Source of the DNA: Scytonema millei VB511283
GTDB lineage: Bacteria > Cyanobacteriota > Cyanobacteriia > Cyanobacteriales > Chroococcidiopsidaceae
Length of the DNA: 64,000 nt
NCBI RefSeq assembly: GCF_000817735.3
Contig: NZ_JTJC03000002.1
Coordinates: 628,242-692,241 of the forward strand
Direction: 5' to 3'
In this document: piece by piece, positions 8,797 through 17,860 of the stretch
Layout of the letters: each line of letters starts with the position of its first letter
How positions within the stretch are numbered: the stretch's first letter is position 1
Notes under the pieces: model-generated
The model's database searches: none
Seen by the model: the letters and a program-made list of their open reading frames with translations, nothing else
What the model was told of the DNA's origin: nothing
Program-made: the position numbers and the translations under genes

Positions 8797-9035
8797 TGTA
8801 AAGACGTAATCTGTATTGTCTCTACAAAGCTTTTGAGGCAACAGTTGCAACTTCGTCATGCAGTAGATTTGAGACTGCTAACACTCGGGTAGTGCGCCTA
8901 TCATTATATTGTTAAGTTTTATCAAATATCAATAATAAGAGCTAAGAGCCATCGGGAGATCCACTCATCTAAAGGAACTGCCGAAGAGAAGAGAGCAACT
9001 ACTAACTACCAATTACCACTGCTGACTACTCACTC

Positions 9036-10238
9036 ATGACAAATGACCTTTTTCAGTACCTCATTCTGGGAGTGACATATATTAGTTTAGGACTGGGATA
9101 CTTCCCTGGCTTGCGGATGAATCGCGCGACGATCGCTTTTGTGGGGGCGGCTTGTCTAGTTGGTATTGGTAGTATAAGTCTTCAAGAGGCGTGGGAGGCG
9201 ATCGACGCAGGAACGATTGTTTTTCTGCTCAGCATTACGATCGTCAATGCCTACCTTACTAGCGCAGGATTTTTTCAACTTGCTTTGAATATTCTACTAC
9301 GTTATACTCGCAGTCCTTTTGGATTACTGACTGCTTTAACAATTGTCAGTGGATTTTTATCAGCTTTATTTCTTAATGATACGATTGCTCTAATATTTAC
9401 GCCTTTAACTCTTGGTCTAACTCTAGCTTTAAAATTAAATCCGATTCCCTATCTTTTAGCCTTAGCTGGAGCTACAGATATTGGCTCTGTTGCAACTTTA
9501 AATGGCAATCCTCAAAATATTTTAATTGCTTCTTTTTCAGAAGTTAGTTATTTAGAATTTACCCGAGCTTTAGCTCCCGTTGCTGTAGTAGGATTGCTCG
9601 TACAATTAGGCTGGTTATGGTGGCTGTATCCCGAAATTCGCTCTTTTAAACCTACTCTCAATCCTATTCATATCAGGCGGAAGCGTATACTGAAACCCGT
9701 TCTATATAAAAGTTTAATTATTACTGGAGGCATGTTAACAGCATTTTTACTTGGCGTTCCCCTTACAGAAGCAGCTTTGGTGGCGGCTGGATTGCTTTTA
9801 ATTACTCGTAGGTTAAAACCAGAACGGATCTTACCAGCGGTAGAATGGGATTTATTATTGATGTTTTCCGGCTTATTTGTTTTGACGTATGGGGTGAAGA
9901 ATTTAAATTTTCTGCAAAATTTTACAGCACTAGTAGGGGGTGATTTAGGTTTACTAGGCATGACAGTAGTGCTTTCTAACTTAATATCTAATGTTCCAGC
10001 AGTATTGTTGTTACAACCATTAATTCCTCAAAATAGTAACCAAGAATGGTTGTTACTGGCAGCTGGTTCAACTTTAGCTGGAAATATGACGCTTTTAGGT
10101 TCGGTGGCAAATATGATTGTGGCTGAAGCTGCGGCAAAACAAGGTTATCGCCTCAGTTTTTGGGAACATTTGCGCTTTGGCTTGCCTTTGACTTTAGTAA
10201 CATTAGGAATTGCTTATTTTTGGCTACAGAAATTATAG
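9036..10238 (+). CDS. SLC13/ArsB-type anion permease
   Basis: 400 residues, strongly hydrophobic, with about ten to eleven membrane helices. The arrangement FLSALFLNDTIALIFTPLTL and GATDIGSVATLNGNPQNILIA in the first half, and NLISNVPAVLLLQPLI with AAGSTLAGNMTLLGSVANMIV in the second, is the duplicated hairpin and substrate-site pattern of the ion-transporter superfamily that includes ArsB, NhaD and SLC13 carriers. The substrate cannot be read from sequence; it could be an organic or inorganic anion. Single gene; its leader (9001-9032) contains ACTACCAATTACC-type repeats right before the ATG. Confidence 0.85.
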   Translation: MTNDLFQYLILGVTYISLGLGYFPGLRMNRATIAFVGAACLVGIGSISLQEAWEAIDAGTIVFLLSITIVNAYLTSAGFFQLALNILLRYTRSPFGLLTALTIVSGFLSALFLNDTIALIFTPLTLGLTLALKLNPIPYLLALAGATDIGSVATLNGNPQNILIASFSEVSYLEFTRALAPVAVVGLLVQLGWLWWLYPEIRSFKPTLNPIHIRRKRILKPVLYKSLIITGGMLTAFLLGVPLTEAALVAAGLLLITRRLKPERILPAVEWDLLLMFSGLFVLTYGVKNLNFLQNFTALVGGDLGLLGMTVVLSNLISNVPAVLLLQPLIPQNSNQEWLLLAAGSTLAGNMTLLGSVANMIVAEAAAKQGYRLSFWEHLRFGLPLTLVTLGIAYFWLQKL

Positions 10239-10411
10239 CTGTACGGGCGAGTTTAATTGCAAAACTTTTTGTTGTGGCAAAGGTCTGTTCAAAAAACCCG
10301 TCCCTACGACTTCCGACTTCCCCTGCCCCTCACCACTCCCTAGAACAGATAGCCTAAATATAGTGCTTAATTTATGATTTAATTCAGCAAGCATTTCTTA
10401 GCAAACTATCC

Positions 10412-13240
10412 ATGTCTGCAACCCCTCATCCTAACCCAACACACGTTTGGCACGCCCTAGAAGTTGATAAAACTATACAAGTCTTAGAAAGCAATGCAGA
10501 AGCGGGTTTAAGCTCGTCTCAAGTCAAGCAACGCTTAGAGGAGTATGGAGCCAACGAACTGCAAGAGTCAGGAGGTCGCAGTCCGCTAGCGATCCTGATC
10601 GATCAGTTCAAAAATATTATGTTGCTGATGCTGATTGCAGTAGCAGTTGTATCGGCAGTGTTAGATATACGCAATAACGATTTTCCCAAAGACGCGATCG
10701 CGATTAGTTTAATCGTCGTACTCAACGGTATTCTCGGCTACGTGCAAGAAAGTCGGGCTGAAAAAGCTCTAGCAGCGCTGAAAAAACTGTCTGCCCCTTT
10801 AGTCAGAGTCATGCGCGACGGCAAACTGACAGAAGTTGCAGCAAAAGACCTCGTACCTGGGGACATCATGCTGATCGAAGCAGGAGTCCAACTCGCCGCC
10901 GATGGCAGGATTATCGAAGAATCAAACCTGCAAATTCGCGAGTCAGCATTGACGGGAGAATCCCACGCGGTAGAGAAACAAGCCGATATCCAAGTCCCGG
11001 AAGATACGGGATTGGGCGATCGCGTTAACTCAGTCTACCAAGGTACCGAAGTCACTCAAGGACGGGCGAAGGTCATCGTCACCAATACGGGGATGCAAAC
11101 GGAACTCGGTAAAATCGCTGCCATGTTGCAAGCCGTGGAAAGCGAGCCGACTCCCCTGCAACAACGGATGTCGCAATTAGGCAACGTTCTAGTTGCAGGG
11201 GCAATGGTTTTAGTGGCTTTGGTCGTTATAGGTGGCGTGTGGCGCTTGGGTTGGGGTGCGTTTGAAGAACTGCTGCAAGTATCTTTGAGTATGGCAGTTG
11301 CCGTAGTCCCAGAAGGCTTACCAGCGGTGATTACCGTGACTCTAGCGCTAGGAACGCAGCGGATGGTGAAGCGGAATGCTTTGATCCGCAAACTGCCTGC
11401 GGTGGAGACTTTAGGCAGCGTTACCACAATTTGCTCCGATAAAACAGGGACGCTGACGCAAAACAAAATGGTGGTGCAGGCAGTAGAGTTAAATCAAAAA
11501 TCTCTGCGGGTAACTGGCGAAGGTTATGCACCTCAAGGAGAATTTTTGAGCGACGGTCGAGCGATTGACGCAGACCGAGATACAGATTTACAAGCATTGC
11601 TAGTTGCCTGTGCTTTGTGTAACGATTCTTTCCTGCAAGAGGAACAAGGACAGTGGAAGATTGTCGGCGACCCCACCGAAGGGGCGTTGGTGACTTTAGC
11701 TGCTAAAGCTGGCATTCAAAAAGACCAGTGGTCGAGCCGTTTGCCCCGCGTGGCTGAGTTTCCCTTTTCTTCCGAACGCAAGCGGATGAGCGTGATGTGT
11801 CAAAAAGCGGCAGGTCATGGATCGTCAGGGGACTATACCAACTACCAATTACCAATTACCAATGACCCATCACCATATTTAATGTTTACAAAAGGGTCGC
11901 CAGAGTTGGCCTTGGAAAGGTGCGATCGCATTCATACAGGCGATCGCGCTGTGGCGATTAGCGAGGCTCAGCGGCAGCAAATTCTGGAAAAAAACAACCA
12001 GATGGCAAGTCAAGGGCTGCGGGTGTTGGGTTTTGCCTATAAGCCTCTAGCAGAGTTACCTCCAGAGGGATCGGAAGACACTTCAGAACGAGAATTAGTT
12101 TGGCTGGGATTGGTGGGAATGCTGGATGCACCCAGACCAGAAGTGAGGGATGCAGTGGCAAGATCTCGCGAAGCTGGGATTCGTCCGATCATGATCACGG
12201 GCGACCACCAGTTAACGGCAAGGGCAATCGGGATCGATTTAGGCATTGCTCAAGCAGGCGATCGCGCCGTAACTGGGCAAGAATTAGAACGGATGAGTCA
12301 AGCTGACTTGGAACGGGAAGTAGACCAAACAAGCATCTATGCTAGGGTGTCTCCCGAACATAAACTTCGCATCGTCCAGGCGTTGCAGCGCAAAGGTAAA
12401 TTTGTGGCAATGACGGGAGACGGGGTAAACGATGCCCCTGCCTTAAAACAGGCAGACATCGGGATTGCAATGGGTATTACTGGTACGGACGTGAGTAAGG
12501 AAGCTAGCGATATGGTATTGCTAGATGACAACTTTGCCACGATCGTCGCTGCCACTGAAGAAGGTCGAGTTGTTTACACCAATATCCGCCGCTTTATTAA
12601 ATACATTCTCGGTAGCAACATCGGTGAAGTGTTAACCATTGCTGCGGCTCCAATTCTCGGACTCGGCGGCGTACCGCTATCACCGTTACAAATTCTCTGG
12701 ATGAACCTGGTGACGGATGGTCTACCAGCGCTGGCTTTGGCAGTAGAACCAGCCGAACCCAACGTCATGAAGCGCCCGCCTTTTAGTCCCCGTGAAAGTA
12801 TTTTTGCCCGGGGCTTGGGCTGGTACATGGTACGGATTGGGGTTATCTTTGCCATTTTGTCAATTATTTTGATGGAGTGGGCGTATTTCCACGCGCAAGC
12901 GAATGTGATTCCGAACGAGCTGAGTCGCGATCGCTGGAAAACGATGGTATTTACCACGCTCTGTCTAGCACAGATGGGTCACGCTTTGGCGATTCGCTCC
13001 AACACCCGTTTGACAATTCAAATGAATCCGCTGTCCAACCCCTACGTTTTAGGAGCTGTAGGGTTAACCACAGTCCTACAACTGCTACTGATTTACGTTC
13101 CGCCCTTACGAGCTTTCTTTGGCACTCACTACATAACTCCGATAGAATTATTAATCTGCTTCGGCTTCAGCAGTTTAATGTTCGTCTGGATCGAGTTAGA
13201 GAAGGTGTTTATCAACTGGCAACAGCGACGAAAAGGATAG
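10412..13240 (+). CDS. P2A-type cation-transporting ATPase (Ca2+-ATPase, PacL-like)
   Basis: 942 residues. Order: N-terminal cation-ATPase domain ([14 protein letters not shown]), actuator domain with [11 protein letters not shown], helix 4 with [11 protein letters not shown], phosphorylation motif [12 protein letters not shown] (Asp343), nucleotide-binding motif FTKGSPE, hinge [13 protein letters not shown], and six C-terminal helices with [23 protein letters not shown] in helix 4 and NLVTDGLPA in helix 6 are typical of P2A SERCA/PacL pumps, so Ca2+ or Mn2+ export is likely. Residues about 468-488 (with [11 protein letters not shown]) are a translated intergenic repeat inserted just before the KGSPE motif in the nucleotide domain. 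The rest is complete. Confidence 0.92.
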   Translation: MSATPHPNPTHVWHALEVDKTIQVLESNAEAGLSSSQVKQRLEEYGANELQESGGRSPLAILIDQFKNIMLLMLIAVAVVSAVLDIRNNDFPKDAIAISLIVVLNGILGYVQESRAEKALAALKKLSAPLVRVMRDGKLTEVAAKDLVPGDIMLIEAGVQLAADGRIIEESNLQIRESALTGESHAVEKQADIQVPEDTGLGDRVNSVYQGTEVTQGRAKVIVTNTGMQTELGKIAAMLQAVESEPTPLQQRMSQLGNVLVAGAMVLVALVVIGGVWRLGWGAFEELLQVSLSMAVAVVPEGLPAVITVTLALGTQRMVKRNALIRKLPAVETLGSVTTICSDKTGTLTQNKMVVQAVELNQKSLRVTGEGYAPQGEFLSDGRAIDADRDTDLQALLVACALCNDSFLQEEQGQWKIVGDPTEGALVTLAAKAGIQKDQWSSRLPRVAEFPFSSERKRMSVMCQKAAGHGSSGDYTNYQLPITNDPSPYLMFTKGSPELALERCDRIHTGDRAVAISEAQRQQILEKNNQMASQGLRVLGFAYKPLAELPPEGSEDTSERELVWLGLVGMLDAPRPEVRDAVARSREAGIRPIMITGDHQLTARAIGIDLGIAQAGDRAVTGQELERMSQADLEREVDQTSIYARVSPEHKLRIVQALQRKGKFVAMTGDGVNDAPALKQADIGIAMGITGTDVSKEASDMVLLDDNFATIVAATEEGRVVYTNIRRFIKYILGSNIGEVLTIAAAPILGLGGVPLSPLQILWMNLVTDGLPALALAVEPAEPNVMKRPPFSPRESIFARGLGWYMVRIGVIFAILSIILMEWAYFHAQANVIPNELSRDRWKTMVFTTLCLAQMGHALAIRSNTRLTIQMNPLSNPYVLGAVGLTTVLQLLLIYVPPLRAFFGTHYITPIELLICFGFSSLMFVWIELEKVFINWQQRRKG
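11814..11874. repeat. In-frame intergenic-type repeat inside the P-type ATPase gene
   Basis: ACTACCAATTACC/AATGACC repeat units lie within the ATPase reading frame and add about 20 residues without a frameshift. Matching units are found in gaps near 9003, 33965 and 37316. Confidence 0.8.
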
Positions 13241-13249
13241 AGTTAGCTG

Positions 13250-13301
13250 ACAGTTGACAGTTGACGGTTAACTGTCAACCGTCAACTGTCAACCGTCAAC
13301 A
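13250..13301. repeat. GTCAACTGTCAACC-type repeat before recF
   Basis: Alternating GTTAACTGTCAACC and GTCAACTGTCAACC units ending 14 bases before the recF start codon. The family also occurs at about 1167-1204 (between mreB and mreC) and about 33942-33975. Confidence 0.85.
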
Positions 13302-13314
13302 ATTCTCCCCCCAT

Positions 13315-14439
13315 ATGTTCCTCAAAACCCTCCACTTGAAGCAATTTCGGAATTATCAGGAGCAGCGAGTTGATTTCGTTGCTCCTAAAACAATCTTGGT
13401 GGGTAATAACGCTCAGGGTAAGTCAAATTTACTAGAAGCAGTGGAATTGCTGGCAACCTTGCGATCGCACCGTTTGGCACGCGATCGCGATCTTGTGAGG
13501 GATGGAGAGGCATTTGGGCAAATTCACGCCCAGCTAGAGCGACAAACAGGAATCATCGATCTATCTGTAACTTTACGCCGTCAGGGGCGGCGGACGGTAG
13601 CTCTCAATAGCGAACAACTGCGCCGCCAACTGGATTTTTTAGGTGTCCTCAATGCTGTAGAATTTTCCAGTTTAGATTTAGAACTGGTGCGGGGTGCGCC
13701 AGAACAGCGCCGTCACTGGGTAGATACGCTGTTAATCCAGTTAGAACCCATATACGCCCATATCTTGCAGCAATACAATCAAGTATTGCGGCAGCGAAAT
13801 GCATTTTTGAAAAGTAGAGGCGGGTTTCCAATGCCCGTACAGGAGAAGGAAGAACTAGTGGCTTGGGATGCGCAACTGGTAACTATTGGTTCGAGGGTAG
13901 TGAGGAGAAGGGCGCGGGCGATCGAACGTTTAGCACCCTTGGCTGCTGAGTGGCACGCTAGCATTAGCGATCGCGCCGAGGTTTTGCAAATTAGGTATGC
14001 TCCAAACGTACCGTTTGCCGAAACTCACCCTGAAGGAGTGCAGCAAGCTTTTTTGGACAAGATCGAGCAAAGAGCGATCGCCGAGCAGCATCAAGGTACA
14101 ACTTTGGTCGGTCCCCACCGAGATGAAATTGAATTGACAATTAATCAAACTCCTGCTAAACAATATGGTTCCCAAGGTCAACAGCGCACCTTAGTTTTAG
14201 CCCTGAAGCTAGCAGAATTGAAACTGATCGAAGCGGTTGTGGGAGAGCCACCGCTACTATTACTAGATGATGTCTTGGCAGAACTCGATCTCAACCGTCA
14301 AAATCAACTTCTAGAAGCAATTCAAGACCGTTTTCAAACTTTGATTGCTACAACTCATTTAGCTGCCTTCGATTCCCAGTGGCTCCAAGCCTCGCAAATT
14401 CTCTCAGTTAATGCAGGGCAGATATTCAGTGACCAGTGA
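13315..14439 (+). CDS. recF: DNA replication and repair protein RecF
   Basis: 374 residues from the ATG at 13315 (MFLKTLHLKQFRNYQEQ); the open frame upstream is only translated repeat. Walker A is LVGNNAQGKSNLLEAVELL, the signature motif is YGSQGQQRTLVLALKLAEL, and Walker B is PPLLLLDDVLAELDLNRQ, in the SMC-like order typical of RecF. RecF helps load RecA at single-strand gaps. It follows the cation ATPase by 74 bp of repeat. The extreme C-terminus (FSDQ) and the TGA stop are formed by a CAGTGACCAGTGACC repeat, so the last few residues are unlikely to be ancestral. Confidence 0.95.
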   Translation: MFLKTLHLKQFRNYQEQRVDFVAPKTILVGNNAQGKSNLLEAVELLATLRSHRLARDRDLVRDGEAFGQIHAQLERQTGIIDLSVTLRRQGRRTVALNSEQLRRQLDFLGVLNAVEFSSLDLELVRGAPEQRRHWVDTLLIQLEPIYAHILQQYNQVLRQRNAFLKSRGGFPMPVQEKEELVAWDAQLVTIGSRVVRRRARAIERLAPLAAEWHASISDRAEVLQIRYAPNVPFAETHPEGVQQAFLDKIEQRAIAEQHQGTTLVGPHRDEIELTINQTPAKQYGSQGQQRTLVLALKLAELKLIEAVVGEPPLLLLDDVLAELDLNRQNQLLEAIQDRFQTLIATTHLAAFDSQWLQASQILSVNAGQIFSDQ

Positions 14440-14468
14440 CCAGTTAATTCTGACTTACGACTTACGAC

Positions 14469-14933
14469 TTACCTCTTGGTCTGTCTTTCCAGTCTTTTAA
14501 ATACAGTCAAAACGATCAAAGCCAAGATAGAACTAACTAGACCCGTTTGCCACAAGCCGCAACCAGCAGCAATTCCCAAGCCAGCAGAAACCCAAATCGC
14601 TGCCGCTGAAGTGAGTCCTCGTACCCGATCTATGCGAGATTGTGCTTGAGTCTCGCGCAAAATTTCTCCAGCACCAATAAACCCTACTCCAGCAGCAATT
14701 CCTTGAATGACGCGACTAATCGCATCACGTCCTTCTTCTGCTGTTGCCACAATTTGCAGTGGAATCAGAATTAACAATGCCGAACCCAAACTGACTAGCA
14801 TATGCGTGCGTAAACCTGCTGGTTTGTGACCGATTTGGCGTTCTACACCGAGAATTGCCCCAAATACCAAAGCCATAGCAAGCCTGAAACAAATACTTAA
14901 CCAATCATCAGGGGCAAAAGATATGTTGGTCAT
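14469..14933 (-). CDS. MgtC/SapB family membrane protein
   Basis: 154 residues, about four membrane helices. The N-terminal block FRLAMALVFGAILGVERQ, then GHKPAGLRTHMLVSLGSALLILI and RVIQGIAAGVGFIGAGEIL, are the hallmark segments of MgtC/SapB proteins, followed by RVRGLTSAAAIWVSAGLGIAAGCG. The family is linked to Mg2+ homeostasis and acid stress, with exact function unsettled. This is the short form without a C-terminal ACT-like domain. The start codon and the first three codons (ATGACCAAC) lie inside a CCAATGACCAATGACC repeat, so the repeat supplies the translation start. Convergent with recF. Confidence 0.88.
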   Translation of the reverse strand: MTNISFAPDDWLSICFRLAMALVFGAILGVERQIGHKPAGLRTHMLVSLGSALLILIPLQIVATAEEGRDAISRVIQGIAAGVGFIGAGEILRETQAQSRIDRVRGLTSAAAIWVSAGLGIAAGCGLWQTGLVSSILALIVLTVFKRLERQTKR

Positions 14934-15060
14934 TGGTCATTGGTCATTGGTCGTTGGTCATTGGTCATTGGTCGTTGGTTGTTAGTTGCTACCACTCTCC
15001 TCCCTATTTCCTGTTCCCTGTTCCCTGTTCCCTGACAACTGATAACTGTTAACTGTTAAC
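14925..15060. repeat. TTGGTCA array plus TTCCCTG and TTAACTG units
   Basis: TTGGTCATTGGTCATTGGTCG units at 14928-14982, followed by CTATTTCC/CTGTTCC units at about 15001-15033 and AACTGATAACTGTTAACTG at about 15037-15060. The left end overlaps the mgtC start codon and the right end overlaps the 3' end of the next gene. Confidence 0.85.
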
Positions 15061-15432
15061 TGTCAAAAACTGCCGCAAGCGCAGCAATCCTAACGTCTGA
15101 GCCAAATTGAGTGGTAGCAAAGATACGCCTTCGATGCGCGATTGTACCCAGCCTTCGCCCCAGTACCATTCGTGAAATCCATCAATTCCACCGTGGAGTA
15201 ATAGGCGCAAACAATTTGGTTTTGCCACATCTACTTGATGTTCGATCGCTACAGGTCCAATCCAACTAGTAAAAGTCAGACCTGAATGGAGTTGTTCTGG
15301 CATTCCTGAAGCTAACCGTTGTGGCGATAGCCATTTTTGCATTTGTTCGGGACGCAACAAACTATCTTTAATTGCTGCTGCCGATGCCTCTACTTCAATC
15401 CGTAACTGACTGTTTTGAAAACTACCCCACAT
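15049..15432 (-). CDS. SRPBCC/START-like small protein
   Basis: 127 residues. LRIEVEASAAAIKDSLLRPEQMQKWLSPQRL followed by LHSGLTFTSWIGPVAIEHQVDVAKPNCLRLLLHGGIDGFHEWYWGEGWVQSRIEGVSLLPLNLAQTLGLLRLRQFL has the layout of helix-grip (SRPBCC) proteins: an N-terminal strand and helix, a series of strands with alternating hydrophobics, and a long C-terminal helix. No ligand or enzyme role can be assigned. The last residues (LTVNS) and the TAA stop are encoded by a GTTAACAGTTAAC repeat. It is upstream of and codirectional with mgtC but separated by 115 bp of repeats. Confidence 0.7.
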   Translation of the reverse strand: MWGSFQNSQLRIEVEASAAAIKDSLLRPEQMQKWLSPQRLASGMPEQLHSGLTFTSWIGPVAIEHQVDVAKPNCLRLLLHGGIDGFHEWYWGEGWVQSRIEGVSLLPLNLAQTLGLLRLRQFLTVNS

Positions 15433-15478
15433 AATTTATGACTCCAGTACTAATGCGATCGTAGCTTTTTACAGTGAC

Positions 15479-15575
15479 CAGTGACCAGTTATCAGTTATC
15501 AGTTATCAGTTATCAGTGACCAATTTGCAATTAATTCCGACTTCCGACTCCCGACTCCCGACTCCCGACTCCCGA
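15479..15575. repeat. CAGTGAC, TTATCAG and ACTCCCG tandem repeats
   Basis: Three repeat families side by side: CAGTGACCAGTGACC (15474-15488), CAGTTAT heptads (15487-15520) and ACTCCCG heptads (15541-15575). They fill the divergent gap between the SRPBCC gene and the subtilase. Confidence 0.85.
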
Positions 15576-15627
15576 AGTATTTTAGAGTAAAGTGTAAAGC
15601 TGAATTCCCTAGTTAAAGGAGGAATTG

Positions 15628-17262
15628 GTGAAAAAGCTGGTCTGGGTGGCAGGGGGGATCTGTTTGGCAGCTGTGGGGTTGGTGCGTCCTGTGTGGACGC
15701 AGGAAACGCTGTCTATCGGAGCCGCGGGAATTGATGCCCAACGGCTGCATGAATTACCTTACAACTTAATTGGGCGGAAAATCGCGATCGGTCAGGTGGA
15801 GATTGGACGACCTGGAAAGTTTGGCTTGGATAAGGCGGTTTCCAAAGAACCTGCGATCGCCCCAGCTGGTGTATTTTTGCGTAATGGTGCGGCTAAGGCA
15901 AATACGAATATTGACCCCCACGCCCAAAATGTTGCCAGCATTATGATTAGCGATCGCAAAACTTTGGCGGGGATAGCTCCAGGCGCTAGGTTATACTCGA
16001 CTGCGGTAGGCTCGGTGAAGTATGCCGGACAGCCGGAAGAATGTTTATCCGCACAATCAACAGCAAGCCGCAATAGCGGTGACGTGCGGGCGATTAATTT
16101 TAGTTTTGGTGAAACTTTGGAACGCGACCCGCGACCGGAGGCGAGATTAGATGGTAATTCTCTACTAACTCGCTGTCTGGATTGGTCTAGTCGCGTCCAC
16201 GATGTTTTGTATGTTATTGCCGGAAATCAGGGGAAGGGCGGAATTCCCATTCCTACCGATAATTACAACGGCATGAATATTGCTTTTTCCTCCCGTCAAG
16301 ACGGAATTTTCCGCAAAGTTGACGTGACTAATTTAAGTGCCACTGGTGGCGGTGTTAAGGGTAGATTGCGGGGACGGGAAATGAATCTCGGTACGCGGCA
16401 GTCGATTAGTTTGGTTGCTCCTGGCAATAGGGTTTTTGCCCTCAACCCCGATGCTAAGGTCAAGGAGGTTACGGGTACGAGTTTTGCCGCACCTCACGTT
16501 ACGGCTACGGTAGCGCTGCTACAGGAATATGGGGATAAACAGATTAAGACGGCGATCGCCTCTCGCCCCCCAATTCACAGCAGGGGGTTGAGGGGATCGC
16601 AGAATTGGAGTTTAGATGCGCGTCGCCATCAAGTGATGAAAGCGGTGTTGCTCAACTCTGCTGATAAAGTACAAGATGTGGGTGATGGCTTGCGATTAGG
16701 GATGAGTAAGACGATTATTGACAAACAGAATCGCAATTGGATCGATTCCGATGCTTACCGTCAGCCCAAAGTTTCTTTAAATTCTGAAATCGGTGCAGGT
16801 CAATTGAATGCTTTTCGCGCCTACGAACAGTTTAAAGCAGGACAGTGGCAATCTTTGCAACCAGTTCCAGCTCTGGGCTGGAACTATCATCAACTCAAAG
16901 CTAACTCTGCTGAAGATTACGTCCTCGCCGCACCTTTGAAACAGGGTAGTTATGTTGCAATTACTCTAGTATGGGATCGATTCGTAGAGTTGAGAGATAA
17001 AAATCAAAATAGTGAATTCGATCTCGGAGAAGATTTTCGCGATCGCGGTTTAAATAATCTCGACCTTTACTTATTAAATGTAGACTCCAACGCTGCTGCT
17101 AGTAAGATTTGTACCTCAACTAGTGAGGCTGATAGTATCGAGCATATTTTTTGTCCAGTTCCCACGACAGGCAATTACAAAATTCGCGTCCAATTTCGTC
17201 AACAAGTAAATCAACCCTCTCAACCTTACGCGATCGCCTGGTGGACTGTACCCGCTCAGTAA
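15628..17262 (+). CDS. S8 family subtilisin-like serine peptidase, secreted
   Basis: 544 residues from GTG at 15628, which has AAAGGAGG five bases upstream; a TTG three bases earlier is too close. A signal peptide (KLVWVAGGICLAAVGLVRPVWTQ) precedes the catalytic domain. The His motif is DPHAQNVASIM (His98), the oxyanion Asn is in VIAGNQGKGG (Asn200), and the Ser motif is TGTSFAAPHVTA (Ser285). The strand that normally carries the catalytic Asp reads IAIGQVEIGRPG, giving Glu58 where DTG is expected. A beta-rich C-terminal domain (about 390-544) contains KNQNSEFDLGEDFRDRGLNNLDLYL, which resembles P-domain-like modules. Likely periplasmic or cell-surface. Confidence 0.85.
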   Translation: MKKLVWVAGGICLAAVGLVRPVWTQETLSIGAAGIDAQRLHELPYNLIGRKIAIGQVEIGRPGKFGLDKAVSKEPAIAPAGVFLRNGAAKANTNIDPHAQNVASIMISDRKTLAGIAPGARLYSTAVGSVKYAGQPEECLSAQSTASRNSGDVRAINFSFGETLERDPRPEARLDGNSLLTRCLDWSSRVHDVLYVIAGNQGKGGIPIPTDNYNGMNIAFSSRQDGIFRKVDVTNLSATGGGVKGRLRGREMNLGTRQSISLVAPGNRVFALNPDAKVKEVTGTSFAAPHVTATVALLQEYGDKQIKTAIASRPPIHSRGLRGSQNWSLDARRHQVMKAVLLNSADKVQDVGDGLRLGMSKTIIDKQNRNWIDSDAYRQPKVSLNSEIGAGQLNAFRAYEQFKAGQWQSLQPVPALGWNYHQLKANSAEDYVLAAPLKQGSYVAITLVWDRFVELRDKNQNSEFDLGEDFRDRGLNNLDLYLLNVDSNAAASKICTSTSEADSIEHIFCPVPTTGNYKIRVQFRQQVNQPSQPYAIAWWTVPAQ

Positions 17263-17310
17263 GTTAAATATCAAAAGTGAAAAGTCAAAAAAGTGAAATT
17301 TTTCAACTTT

Positions 17311-17490
17311 CTAACTTTCTATTTGGAGAAGACGAGGAGCTTCAGGTTCAACTATTGGTGCAGTTAAAGCTGGCTTAATACTTTCGAGTTGCTGAGACTT
17401 TGGAGCTAATAACAAAGACAGTAGCTTAGGCAAGCTGAGACACAGAGCAATGTTAGCAAAAGTTAGAACTAGACAATCGAGAAAATTCAT
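17311..17490 (-). CDS. Small single-pass membrane protein, function unknown
   Basis: 59 residues from the ATG at 17490 (MNFLDCLVLTFANIALCLSLPKLLSLLL), with GGGAGG about 10 bases upstream. An open frame extends 28 codons further upstream but that part is basic and unlike a leader. One membrane helix, then a Ser/Gln/Glu/Pro-rich tail. Convergent with the subtilase gene; downstream, an AAGTTGAAAAATTTCACTT hairpin runs into six T on the minus strand, a weak terminator candidate. I do not recognise the family. Confidence 0.5.
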   Translation of the reverse strand: MNFLDCLVLTFANIALCLSLPKLLSLLLAPKSQQLESIKPALTAPIVEPEAPRLLQIES

Positions 17491-17860
17491 AGTTGCAATT
17501 GCCTCCCTAAAGATTCCCACTAAACGCTGTGCGTTTTTTGGATATCTTTTTAGTTTGCAGCATATTGAACCCAAAAGATCTAATCGATTCTTTTGAGTTT
17601 CTTTTCACTGCAATAAGCTAACTTTATTAATCAATTTGTTGCTATTGCCTGTATATTTAAAATATAACCTCTTCTGTAACAAAAAAGAAATATAAGAGGA
17701 AATTTATAGTAATTAAAGTAAAAAGTGAATAGATTAGGACAAGTCAATTGTCTATACCATTTTGTTATGACTGTACTACAGAAGATCCCGCCAACCCCCC
17801 TTAAAAAGGGGGCTATAGAGTGTAGGGAGGGCAATGCAAACCTTACGACGATCGTGGGAT
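17491..17860. other. Gap before the TamB-like gene
   Basis: 370 bp, AT-rich, between the small membrane protein start and the TamB-like stop. It contains one CCCCCC-TTAAAAA-GGGGG palindromic repeat (17795-17812), which would form a hairpin just downstream of the TamB-like gene. No supported gene. Confidence 0.6.
17795..17812. repeat. C6-TTAAAAA-G5 palindromic repeat
   Basis: Hairpin-forming CCCCCCTTAAAAAGGGGG. Related copies are at 26765-26781, 41213-41241 and 45367-45385, each downstream of a gene, so a role as transcript-end hairpin is plausible. Confidence 0.85.
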
